DNA of 10,630 nt, taken from the NCBI GenBank assembly GCA_902767235.1, contig CACXGR010000256.1, positions 1-10,630 on the forward strand, written 5' to 3'. This DNA is from an uncultured Lachnospiraceae bacterium (GTDB taxonomy: Bacteria; Bacillota; Clostridia; Lachnospirales; Lachnospiraceae). Under the pieces are notes generated by a model, which was not told the origin of the DNA, ran no database searches, and saw only the letters and a list, made by a program, of their open reading frames with translations. A program made the position numbers and the translations under genes. Positions 1-6,244 of this stretch are shown piece after piece; position 1 is the first letter of the stretch; each line of letters starts with the position of its first letter.

Positions 1-40
1 AGTCTTTTCTATTAACAGCCCCATGGACCTTCCAATGCTG

Positions 41-46
41 TATAAT
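41..46 (+). promoter_or_regulatory. Possible -10 element upstream of the antitoxin-like ORF and treR
   Basis: A perfect TATAAT lies 14 bases before the first ATG. No good -35 hexamer is visible 16-18 bases upstream, and the window starts only 40 bases earlier. It could drive the small ORF at 61 and treR together, because treR follows without a gap. An upstream promoter outside the window is equally possible. Confidence 0.3.
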
Positions 47-60
47 AAAAACTGACCAAC

Positions 61-291
61 ATGTCAGAAAACGTTTATATGTTTCCGAAACTTGAGATAC
101 ACTATAGTAAAGAAGAAACAGTAGTGATCGCCCGTTACGGGAAACCGATTGTGAAGATGACGATTTATCAGGATATTCCTCTGTCTGGAAGAATCGGCAT
201 TGCTAAGGGAAAGCTGAAAACACCGGAGAACCTGGATCGCGACAATGCAGAAATTGCGTCGCTGATTCAAGAGAACATAAGGAGCTTATAA
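61..291 (+). CDS. Orphan Phd/YefM-type antitoxin-like protein, N-terminus degraded
   Basis: The 76-residue product matches the second half of Phd/YefM antitoxins of the kind usually paired with a toxin of another family. Visible marks are VVIARYGKPIVKM (about residues 21-33), then RIGIAKGKLKTPENLD (about 44-59) and an acidic helix-like tail. The first 20 residues do not look like the usual DNA-binding start of the family (a helix resembling MxxxEAKxxLSxL). No Shine-Dalgarno sequence precedes ATG 61 or the internal ATG at 79. No toxin gene follows: the stop codon directly abuts the treR start, and the treR ribosome binding site lies inside the last codons of this ORF. It is therefore probably a relic, or a small co-transcribed leader gene for treR. 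Family assignment of the C-terminal half is fairly secure; whether it is functional is doubtful. Confidence 0.55.
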   Translation: MSENVYMFPKLEIHYSKEETVVIARYGKPIVKMTIYQDIPLSGRIGIAKGKLKTPENLDRDNAEIASLIQENIRSL

Positions 292-1014
292 ATGCCTGCC
301 GAAAAATACACAGCCATATACAATGACTTAAAAGAGAAGATTGAAGAAGGGCTCTATGCCCCGCAGTCGATCCTGCCTTCGGAGAATATACTGACGGCGC
401 GCTACGGCGTCTCCCGCAATACTGTTCGAAGGGCGATCGCCAGGCTTGCGGATGAGAGCTATGTGCAGAGCATTCACGGCAAGGGCGTCATTGTTATTTA
501 CAGGAAATCGGAAGCGAACATTTTCTCTTTTGACGTGATCGAGAGCATGAAGGAGGCGGCGGCAAGGAACAACCGCGAGTACCACACCAAGGTAATTCAC
601 TTCACGACCTTTGAGGTGGACGAGTATCTGTCCCACAAGACCGGGTTTCCGATCGGAGAAGAAGTGTACTATATACAGCGCGTTCGCTATTTTGACGACG
701 TGCCCATGATCCTGGACAACAACTGGTTTCTGACCAGGGTCGTTCCGGGTCTCACGGCGGAGATCGCGGAGAAGTCGGTATACGAGTACCTGGAAAATGT
801 GGTCGGCGACACGATCGTCACGACGCGGAGAACGCTCACGGTGGAGAAGATCACGGAGATCGACGAGAAGTATCTGCACCTGGTGGACTGCGGCGCCATG
901 GCCGTGGTCACGTCGGAGACCTACAACGCGGCGGGAGAGATGTTTGAATATACCCAGTCCAGGCACAGGCCGGACATGTTCGCATTCTACTCGGTGGCGA
1001 GAAGGAGAAAATAG
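292..1014 (+). CDS. treR: Trehalose operon repressor TreR (GntR/HutC family)
   Basis: This cytoplasmic transcription factor of 240 residues is close to the roughly 238-residue Bacillus TreR. The N-terminal winged helix-turn-helix spans about residues 5-68 (LPSENILTARYGVSRNTVRRAI is the recognition region, written LPSE...SRNTVRRA in the family). The UTRA effector-binding domain follows at about 90-235. The C-terminus with QSRHRPDMFAF and ARRRK closely resembles Bacillus TreR (ESRHRLDKFRF...ARRGK). In the family, trehalose-6-phosphate binding to the UTRA domain releases the repressor from DNA. The start is supported by AAGGAG at 279-284, seven bases before the ATG. It directly follows the antitoxin-like ORF and precedes treB and treC, its expected targets. 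A terminator separates it from treB, so treR is probably transcribed separately from the operon it controls. Confidence 0.93.
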   Translation: MPAEKYTAIYNDLKEKIEEGLYAPQSILPSENILTARYGVSRNTVRRAIARLADESYVQSIHGKGVIVIYRKSEANIFSFDVIESMKEAAARNNREYHTKVIHFTTFEVDEYLSHKTGFPIGEEVYYIQRVRYFDDVPMILDNNWFLTRVVPGLTAEIAEKSVYEYLENVVGDTIVTTRRTLTVEKITEIDEKYLHLVDCGAMAVVTSETYNAAGEMFEYTQSRHRPDMFAFYSVARRRK

Positions 1015-1020
1015 AAAAAG

Positions 1021-1035
1021 CATATTGTAAATATG
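1021..1035 (+). repeat. Short AT-rich inverted repeat just after treR
   Basis: CATATT and AATATG form a perfect 6-bp inverted repeat around GTA, seven bases after the treR stop codon. It is too weak to terminate alone. It could be a minor binding site or chance in an AT-rich stretch. Confidence 0.25.
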
Positions 1036-1036
1036 C

Positions 1037-1083
1037 AGAATAGCTGCAGTTTGGAGATTTGGTCCGGGCTGCAGCTATTTTTA
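1037..1083 (+). terminator. Rho-independent terminator of treR
   Basis: AATAGCTGCAG (1039-1049) and CTGCAGCTATT (1069-1079) are perfect 11-bp complements around a 19-base loop. They are followed directly by TTT, giving a five-T run with the stem end. An added A-T and G-T pair extend the stem to 1037. The position, 25 bases after the treR stop and before the treB promoter, makes it the end of the treR transcript. Confidence 0.8.
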
Positions 1084-1095
1084 TGCAACAAAGTG

Positions 1096-1124
1096 TTGAC
1101 AAGTGAGTTGACTTCTGATATATA
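1096..1124 (+). promoter_or_regulatory. Sigma-A-type promoter of treB
   Basis: TTGACA (1096-1101) and TATATA (1119-1124) are separated by exactly 17 bases. A TG dinucleotide at 1116-1117 makes an extended -10. Transcription would start near 1131, giving a leader of about 87 bases before treB. GTTGAC occurs twice here (1095 and 1107), so TTGACT at 1108 is a second, less well spaced -35. Another extended -10-like element (TGGTAGAAT, 1184-1192) lies closer to treB but lacks a -35. Confidence 0.75.
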
Positions 1125-1130
1125 TAAACC

Positions 1131-1172
1131 AACAAGTTTAAACAAGTTAGTTCAGACATCAAAGAACAAGTT
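1131..1172 (+). promoter_or_regulatory. Candidate TreR operator(s): AACAAGTT repeats at the treB transcription start
   Basis: AACAAGTT occurs three times in the same orientation, at 1131-1138, 1141-1148 and 1165-1172. The first two are one helical turn apart and together form a near-palindrome AACnnGTTTAAACnnGTT (1131-1148), with perfect core GTTTAAAC. A shorter ACAAGT overlaps the -35 at 1099-1104. The palindrome falls at the predicted start of transcription, a classic repressor position. Assignment to TreR is inferred from gene context and from the dimeric binding of GntR/HutC regulators. The sequence is not identical to the Bacillus tre operator as I remember it. Confidence 0.55.
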
Positions 1173-1217
1173 GATAGGAACTATGGTAGAATACTTATCA
1201 GAAAAGAGGAGGAGAGT

Positions 1218-3149
1218 ATGGGTAAGTACACAGAAGATGCCAAAGAATTGCTCCAGTACGTCGGCGGCAAGGAGAACGTCGGCGCCGTCGCACATTGCAT
1301 GACGCGCATGCGCTTCGTGCTCAATGATCCGGGCAAGGCGGATATTGGCAAGATTGAGAGCATGAAGGCCGTAAAGGGAACCTTCACGCAGTCCGGTCAG
1401 TTCCAGGTCATCATCGGAAACACGGTTTCCGAGTTCTACAACGATTTTACGGAAGTCTCCGGGATCAGCGGCGTTTCCAAGGATGCGGTCAAGCAGGCGT
1501 CCAAGAAAAATCAGAATCCGCTGCAGAGACTGGCAACCGTTCTGGCGGAGATCTTTACGCCCCTTCTGCCCGCGATCATCACCGGCGGTCTGATCCTGGG
1601 CTTCCGCAACTGTATTGACTCCCTGTACATTTTCCAGGGCGGACATACACTGGTAGAGCTCAGCCAGTTCTGGGCAGGCGTCGACCACTTCCTGTGGCTG
1701 ATCGGTGAGGCGGTCTTCCACGTAGGTATTCCGGTAGGTATCTGCTGGTCCGTCGCCAAGAAGATGGGCACAACCGAAATGCTCGGTCTGGTCCTTGGTA
1801 TGACACTGGTCTCCGGACAGCTCCTGAACGCCTATGCAGTGGCAGGCACAGCGGCAGCGGACATCCCGAAGTGGGATTTCGGCTTCGCACAGGTCAATAT
1901 GATCGGTTATCAGGCACAGGTCATCCCGGCTATGCTCGCGGCTTTCTGCCTGGTTTATCTTGAGAAGTTCTTCAGAAAGATCATTCCTTCCGTAGTGTCC
2001 ATGATCTTTGTTCCGTTCTTCTCCCTGACTCTTTCCGTAATGGCGGCACACTTCATTCTGGGCCCCATCGGCTGGAAGATCGGTTCCGCGATCTCTGCAG
2101 TTGTTTACGCAGGAATCACAGGTCCCGTTAAGATCCTTTTCGCAGCACTGTTCGGTTTCGTCTATGCTCCGCTGGTCATCACGGGTCTCCACCACATGAC
2201 CAACGCCATCGACCTTCAGCTGGTCGCGGACTTCGGCGGCACAATGCTTTGGCCTATGATCGCGCTCTCCAACATCGCACAGGGCTCCGCAGTTCTGGCT
2301 ATGATCGTCCTTCAGAAGAAGGATGCGGAGAAACAGGAAGTCAACATTCCTTCCTGCATCAGCTGCTACCTGGGCGTCACAGAGCCCGCTATCTTCGGTA
2401 TCAACCTCAAGTACATGTTCCCCTTCGTCTGCGCGATGACAGGTTCCGCTCTTGCGGCCATGTTCTCCGTAGCGACAGGCTGCATGGCTTCTTCCATCGG
2501 CGTCGGCGGACTTCCCGGCATCCTTTCCATCATCCCTACGTACTGGGGCCGTTACGCAATTGCCATGGCGATCGCGATCGCAGTGCCCTTCGCCCTGACC
2601 TATTTTGTCGGCAAGAGCAAAGGCGTTGACAAGGAAGCGGAAGCGGCAGCAGCAGAGGCAGCGCTGGATGCTGAAATGGCTGCAAACCGTGAGCCTGCAC
2701 TGTTCTCCGCATTCCTCACCGGCAAGACAGTTGCCATCGAGGATGTTCCGGATCAGGTTTTTGCCTCCAAGGCACTCGGCGAAGGAATCGCCATCGACCC
2801 CGTAGACAATGTGCTGGTAGCTCCTGCGGACGCAATGGTCTCCATCACAATGCCTGATTCCAACCACGCGATCGGTCTTCGCCTCATGAACGGCGCGGAG
2901 ATTCTCCTTCACATCGGTCTTGATACAGTCAGCATGCAGGGCGACGGATTCAAGTGCCTTGTCAAGGAAAATGAGAGAGTAAAGAAGGGCCAGGCCCTGA
3001 TCGAATTTGATGTCGAAAAGATCAAGGCAGCCGGTCATCCGCTGGTCACCATGATGGTCATTACAGACGACAACGGATTTGAAAACCTTGCCTTCAAGAA
3101 CGGCATTGACGTCAAGGCCGGCGCCACGACGATCGGATCCATCGGATAA
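1218..3149 (+). CDS. treB: Trehalose-specific PTS permease, fused EIIB-EIIC-EIIA
   Basis: This inner-membrane transporter takes up trehalose and phosphorylates it to trehalose-6-phosphate, using phosphate relayed from PEP through EI and HPr. At 643 residues it is longer than classic TreP/TreB (about 470) because it carries its own IIA domain. EIIB is about residues 1-80, with phospho-accepting Cys27 in HCMTRMRF. EIIC is about 105-465, hydrophobic, with ITGLHHMTNAIDLQL and LGVTEPAIFGINLKY motifs typical of the trehalose/sucrose branch. An Ala/Glu-rich linker (about 468-492) follows. EIIA of the glucose type spans about 497-640, with His550 (SNHA) and His565 (LLHIGLDTV) matching the two conserved histidines of Crr. 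AGGAGG at 1207-1212, five bases before the ATG, fixes the start. Substrate is assigned from sequence similarity plus flanking treR and treC. Expected regulation is by TreR at the upstream operator. Confidence 0.93.
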   Translation: MGKYTEDAKELLQYVGGKENVGAVAHCMTRMRFVLNDPGKADIGKIESMKAVKGTFTQSGQFQVIIGNTVSEFYNDFTEVSGISGVSKDAVKQASKKNQNPLQRLATVLAEIFTPLLPAIITGGLILGFRNCIDSLYIFQGGHTLVELSQFWAGVDHFLWLIGEAVFHVGIPVGICWSVAKKMGTTEMLGLVLGMTLVSGQLLNAYAVAGTAAADIPKWDFGFAQVNMIGYQAQVIPAMLAAFCLVYLEKFFRKIIPSVVSMIFVPFFSLTLSVMAAHFILGPIGWKIGSAISAVVYAGITGPVKILFAALFGFVYAPLVITGLHHMTNAIDLQLVADFGGTMLWPMIALSNIAQGSAVLAMIVLQKKDAEKQEVNIPSCISCYLGVTEPAIFGINLKYMFPFVCAMTGSALAAMFSVATGCMASSIGVGGLPGILSIIPTYWGRYAIAMAIAIAVPFALTYFVGKSKGVDKEAEAAAAEAALDAEMAANREPALFSAFLTGKTVAIEDVPDQVFASKALGEGIAIDPVDNVLVAPADAMVSITMPDSNHAIGLRLMNGAEILLHIGLDTVSMQGDGFKCLVKENERVKKGQALIEFDVEKIKAAGHPLVTMMVITDDNGFENLAFKNGIDVKAGATTIGSIG

Positions 3150-3150
3150 C

Positions 3151-3184
3151 AAAAAATGCTCACATAATGAGCGCCGCATTTTTT
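3151..3184 (+). terminator. Hairpin with T-run after treB, probably a partial terminator
   Basis: AAAAAATGC (3151-3159) pairs perfectly with GCATTTTTT (3176-3184), starting one base after the treB stop region. A small alternative hairpin GCTCA/TGAGC lies inside. The stem is A/T rich and its right arm supplies the T-run, so termination on the + strand is likely incomplete. It may lower treC expression relative to treB. Confidence 0.5.
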
Positions 3185-3192
3185 AGAATCGG

Positions 3193-3214
3193 GCGGGCCC
3201 CTTCGGAGGCCCGC
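3193..3214 (+). other. GC-rich hairpin with UUCG tetraloop between treB and treC
   Basis: GCGGGCC (3193-3199) pairs with GGCCCGC (3208-3214). After one C-A mismatch, the apex is C(UUCG)G, an exceptionally stable tetraloop. No T-run follows, so it is not a standard terminator. It more likely stabilises or marks processing of the treB-treC message, 48 bases before the treC start. Confidence 0.55.
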
Positions 3215-3261
3215 ACCGGCATTAGTAAACACAGCCAAACGCTTCGATAGGGAGGGTATCA

Positions 3262-4887
3262 ATGAGCAGTTTCAGAAACAGCACAGTGTACCAGATCTAT
3301 ATAAAATCCTTCTGCGACTCGAACGGCGACGGAATCGGTGACCTGAACGGAATCCGCTCCCGCCTGGACTACCTGAAGTCTCTGGGAATTGACTATATCT
3401 GGATCACACCTTTCTTCAAATCGCCGATGAACGACAACGGCTATGATGTGGCGGATTATTATTCGGTCAATCCCATGTTCGGAACCATGGAGGATGCGGA
3501 GGCTCTGATCCGCGAGGCGGACGAGCGCGGCATCGGCCTTATGTTCGACATGGTCTTCAACCACACGTCCACCGAGCACGAGTGGTTTCAGAAGGCACTG
3601 GCGGGTGATCCCAAGTACATGGATTACTATATTTTCAGGGATCCCGTGGACGGACACGCCCCTACGAACTGGATTTCCAAGTTCGGCGGAAATGCGTGGG
3701 AGTACGTCCCTTCTCTGTCAAAATATTACCTGCACCTTTTCGACGTCTCCCAGGCGGACCTCAACTGGGAGAATCCGCAGGTGAGAGAAGAACTCAAGAA
3801 TGTCATCCGCTTCTGGAAGGGAAAGGGCGTCAGAGGCTTCCGCTTCGACGTCGTCAACCTGATCTCCAAGCCGGATGTACTAGAAGATGACTTTATTGGG
3901 GACGGAAGAAGATTCTATACGGACGGTCCCAGGATCCATCAGCATCTCAAGGAGCTTGTCAGGGATACCGGCATTGCAGACATGATGACCGTCGGAGAGA
4001 TGTCGTCCACATCTCTCGACAACTGCCTGCGCTACGCAAATCCGGAGGAGAAAGAGCTCAAGATGGTGTTCTCCTTCCACCACCTCAAGGTGGACTACAA
4101 GGGCGGCGAAAAGTGGGCCCTTATGGATCCCGATTTTAAGGCTTTGCGTGACCTTCTGTGCAAGTGGCAGGAAGGCATGCAGGCAGGCGGCGCCTGGAAC
4201 GCGCTGTTCTGGTGCAATCATGACCAGCCCCGCGCCGTATCCCGATTTGGCGACGACAGGAAATACTGGAAAGAGTCCGCTAAGATGCTGGCGACGCTGA
4301 TCCACATGATGCGCGGCACGCCCTACATCTATCAGGGCGAAGAGATCGGTATGACCAACGCGGGCTATACGTCCATTGACCAGTATAGAGACGTAGAGAG
4401 CACGAACTATTTTGCCATCCTGCGTGCGGAAGGAAAGTCAGAGGAAGAGGCGCTGCACATCATTGGGGAGCGCTCCCGGGACAACGGACGCACACCCATG
4501 CAGTGGGATGCTTCCGAATTTGCCGGCTTTACAGCCGGTGAGTCCTGGCTCGGTATTCCGGCCAACCACAGCTATATCAACGTGGAGAGCGAGGAGAAGG
4601 ACGACGATTCCATTCTGGCTTACTACAAGAAGCTTGTGCAGCTGCGCAAGGAGCACGAGATCATCGCAGACGGTGATATCCGGTTCCTGGAGACCGGTAC
4701 GGATGATGTGATCGCGTACGAACGCACGCTGGGGGATGAGAAACTGACCGTGTACTGCAATCTGCGGGGGCACGAAGTACCTTTTGCAGATCTGGTGAAG
4801 GGAGAGATCCTGATCACCAATTATGCGGCAGAAGAATTGAAGGACAACGCCCTGAAGCCGTATGAGGCGAGAGTGGCTGTGAGTTGA
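3262..4887 (+). CDS. treC: Trehalose-6-phosphate hydrolase (alpha,alpha-phosphotrehalase, GH13)
   Basis: This cytoplasmic enzyme hydrolyses trehalose-6-phosphate to glucose and glucose-6-phosphate, the step after import by TreB. The 541-residue length is normal for the GH13 phosphotrehalase/oligo-1,6-glucosidase group. The TIM-barrel begins with VYQIYIKSFCDSNGDGIGDL. GH13 region I is DMVFNH (96-101). The nucleophile is Asp196 in GFRFDVVN, the acid/base is Glu246 in TVGEMS, and the third carboxylate is Asp321 in NHDQPR. GDGRRFYTDGPRIH (from 213) is characteristic of phosphotrehalases rather than other oligoglucosidases. A C-terminal beta domain follows from about residue 460. The ribosome binding site GGAGG (3251-3255) sits six bases before the ATG. 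It lies 112 bases after treB with two hairpins between, so it is probably co-transcribed with treB but tuned separately. It is called treA in Bacillus. Confidence 0.95.
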   Translation: MSSFRNSTVYQIYIKSFCDSNGDGIGDLNGIRSRLDYLKSLGIDYIWITPFFKSPMNDNGYDVADYYSVNPMFGTMEDAEALIREADERGIGLMFDMVFNHTSTEHEWFQKALAGDPKYMDYYIFRDPVDGHAPTNWISKFGGNAWEYVPSLSKYYLHLFDVSQADLNWENPQVREELKNVIRFWKGKGVRGFRFDVVNLISKPDVLEDDFIGDGRRFYTDGPRIHQHLKELVRDTGIADMMTVGEMSSTSLDNCLRYANPEEKELKMVFSFHHLKVDYKGGEKWALMDPDFKALRDLLCKWQEGMQAGGAWNALFWCNHDQPRAVSRFGDDRKYWKESAKMLATLIHMMRGTPYIYQGEEIGMTNAGYTSIDQYRDVESTNYFAILRAEGKSEEEALHIIGERSRDNGRTPMQWDASEFAGFTAGESWLGIPANHSYINVESEEKDDDSILAYYKKLVQLRKEHEIIADGDIRFLETGTDDVIAYERTLGDEKLTVYCNLRGHEVPFADLVKGEILITNYAAEELKDNALKPYEARVAVS

Positions 4888-4905
4888 GTAAAGAGAGACA
4901 GGGAA

Positions 4906-4941
4906 TCCCCCTGCTCCGGATGGAGCAGGGGGACTTGTTTT
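4906..4941 (+). terminator. Rho-independent terminator of the treB-treC operon
   Basis: CCCCCTGCTCC (4907-4917) and GGAGCAGGGGG (4922-4932) form a perfect 11-bp stem, extended by one T-A pair, around a GGAT loop. It is followed by ACTTGTTTT. It lies 19 bases after the treC stop. The convergent membrane-protein gene ends at 4995, but on the - strand there is no T-run, so this mainly serves treC. Confidence 0.88.
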
Positions 4942-4994
4942 GGACTGAATCGAACCGGAAAACGGAATCACAGCATTGAAGCGGCAGAAAGCGG

Positions 4995-5690
4995 TCAGGG
5001 AGCAGCTGTCCCGGATTTCTGCCGGTGTTTCCCAAGCAGATGGTCGATTCCATACAGAACATATCCGAGAATAATAAATAAGACCAGCATAGCGCCGCAG
5101 AAGCGCACAACTCCGCCGACACCGACGATTCCCGGATCCAGAAATGTATAAGGATAATCGGTCAGGTCAGCGGTTGTGCCGCCTCCCATATATATACCGA
5201 ACAGACCGACGGCAATCATCGTGAACGCCAGGTACGCCAGGACGAGCGAAAGCCACGCCAAAGGGCCCCACACAGGCATACGCCCTTTGGGATCAAAAAA
5301 CAGCCAGTCCAGAAGGCTCATGACAGGGACAATGTAGTGCAGCACAATGAGATGCCATACAATGTGGCCGTCTTGTACAAGAGCGCCGAACAGCATGACG
5401 TGACCTATGATCATGGTTACCAGAAGAGAGATCGTCGCAGTATATTTTGCCGTCGGAGCAAAGATCTGCCATTCCTTTTCATGTCGGTGCCTGATCATGA
5501 ATATAAGAGCAAGGGCAAAATATCCCCAGCCAAATAGATTGGAGACATTGGTAAACATATGTGGAAAGTTCGGCGTATACTGACCTTTTGTGATGCCTGC
5601 GCCGTCGAGAAGTCCCCAAAAACCAACTATAAGAAGGAGTACTTTCCATATCATCGCAAGTATATATTGGGGATTGTCTTTGTCCCGCAT
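4995..5690 (-). CDS. Pr6Pr-family integral membrane protein, function unknown
   Basis: The product is a 231-residue protein with about six hydrophobic segments (roughly residues 9-28, 52-67, 83-104, 112-132, 143-168 and 193-219). TNVSN after the first segment, LLDWLFFDPKG after the fourth and YPYTFLDP near the sixth are typical of Pr6Pr family membrane proteins, whose role is not established. The frame stays open 19 codons further upstream to 5747, but that ATG has no ribosome binding site. The ATG at 5688-5690 has GGAGGG five bases upstream and is preferred. It is convergent with treC. A truncated O-acetyltransferase ORF lies 35 bases upstream on the same strand and probably shares its promoter. 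Family call is fairly confident; substrate or partner cannot be read from sequence. Confidence 0.8.
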   Translation of the reverse strand: MRDKDNPQYILAMIWKVLLLIVGFWGLLDGAGITKGQYTPNFPHMFTNVSNLFGWGYFALALIFMIRHRHEKEWQIFAPTAKYTATISLLVTMIIGHVMLFGALVQDGHIVWHLIVLHYIVPVMSLLDWLFFDPKGRMPVWGPLAWLSLVLAYLAFTMIAVGLFGIYMGGGTTADLTDYPYTFLDPGIVGVGGVVRFCGAMLVLFIILGYVLYGIDHLLGKHRQKSGTAAP

Positions 5691-5725
5691 CGGTTCCCTC
5701 CGTTTGTCTAAGAATGATTCGACTT

Positions 5726-5956
5726 TTACAAAGCTTTGGCCGAACATTTAAACCAGAAATCCGGTTCGATATGAACATTATTCCCGGTTTCTCCAAGGAT
5801 GGACTTAATGAACGCATGCCTCTCATCTATGCTGTCAATCGGCAGGCTGTTGTATTTCTGGCAAAGGCATTTGCATTGGATTCTTTCTCTTTCAAGCTCC
5901 TCATCATAATTGGCATCATATAGCTTCTGACGCAGCATCTTATCTTTTTCTGACAT
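5726..5956 (-). pseudogene. N-terminal stub of a maltose/galactoside O-acetyltransferase
   Basis: The 76-residue ORF matches the Mac domain at the start of maltose/galactoside O-acetyltransferases. It shows MLRQKLYDANYDEEL at residues 7-21, an ER.RC.CLCQKYNSL-type helix, and LGETGNNVHIEPDF near the end. Intact enzymes run to about 185-200 residues, continuing into a left-handed beta-helix of hexapeptide repeats that holds the acetyl-CoA site and catalytic histidine. All of that is missing: after FWFKCSAKAL the frame stops, and no hexapeptide repeats appear in the other frames downstream, where the Pr6Pr gene begins. The original ribosome binding site (AGAGGA, about eight bases before the ATG) survives, so the stub may still be translated. 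It cannot be an active acetyltransferase. The 3' part was probably lost by deletion joining it to the next gene. Confidence 0.75.
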
Positions 5957-6103
5957 TCTGGAATCCTCTCATGAACGTTGACATGACAAGTACCAGTTTA
6001 CTTACACGGTTCTCGTTTCGCAAGTACGAGTGTTCATAACATACAAACCATTGCTGCCATTGCCGTCCATCTTATAGCAATGCATCACGAATTATGGTAC
6101 GGT

Positions 6104-6129
6104 TGCATTATAAGAGAATATAAAATGCA
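6104..6129 (-). promoter_or_regulatory. Dyad with -10 element in the 5957-6244 divergent spacer
   Basis: The 288-base spacer between the acetyltransferase stub and the DUF436 gene holds no gene I can support. Its best signal is a perfect 6-bp inverted repeat TGCATT (6104-6109)/AATGCA (6124-6129). The left arm overlaps a perfect - strand TATAAT (6112 to 6107) that could drive the stub and the Pr6Pr gene. No consensus -35 accompanies it. No good + strand promoter for the DUF436 gene is evident. Confidence 0.3.
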
Positions 6130-6244
6130 GAAGGTACTCGAAAACCAGTTAGTTTTATGGCTTCCCACTGTCAGGAACGCGAAACAGGCGACCGTCGGTT
6201 ACCAGCTGAACATATGGAAGACGTGGAAGTAATGGAGGGGATGT

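Noticed and set aside
328..1023. A 231-codon - strand open frame opposite treR
   Set aside because: It is a mirror of the treR coding sequence, with an Arg/Val/His-rich product that resembles nothing and no ribosome binding site of note.
1152..3179. A 675-codon open frame on the - strand covering all of treB
   Set aside because: It is antisense to a clearly recognisable PTS gene. Its protein is rich in His, Cys, Arg and Asp with no domain pattern, as expected from the codon bias of the real gene read in the opposite phase.
4438..4971. A 177-codon - strand ORF over the 3' end of treC
   Set aside because: It crosses the strong treC terminator, has no family resemblance and is explained as a mirror of the treC coding sequence.
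5691..5747. N-terminal 19-codon extension of the Pr6Pr frame
   Set aside because: The ATG at 5747 lacks a ribosome binding site and lies within the acetyltransferase stub; ATG 5690 has GGAGGG five bases upstream.
6080..6232. A 50-codon + strand ORF (part of an 81-codon open stretch) before the DUF436 gene
   Set aside because: It has no Shine-Dalgarno sequence, no recognisable similarity and an unstructured composition; its stop just precedes the DUF436 ribosome binding site. It could be a leader peptide, but nothing supports that.
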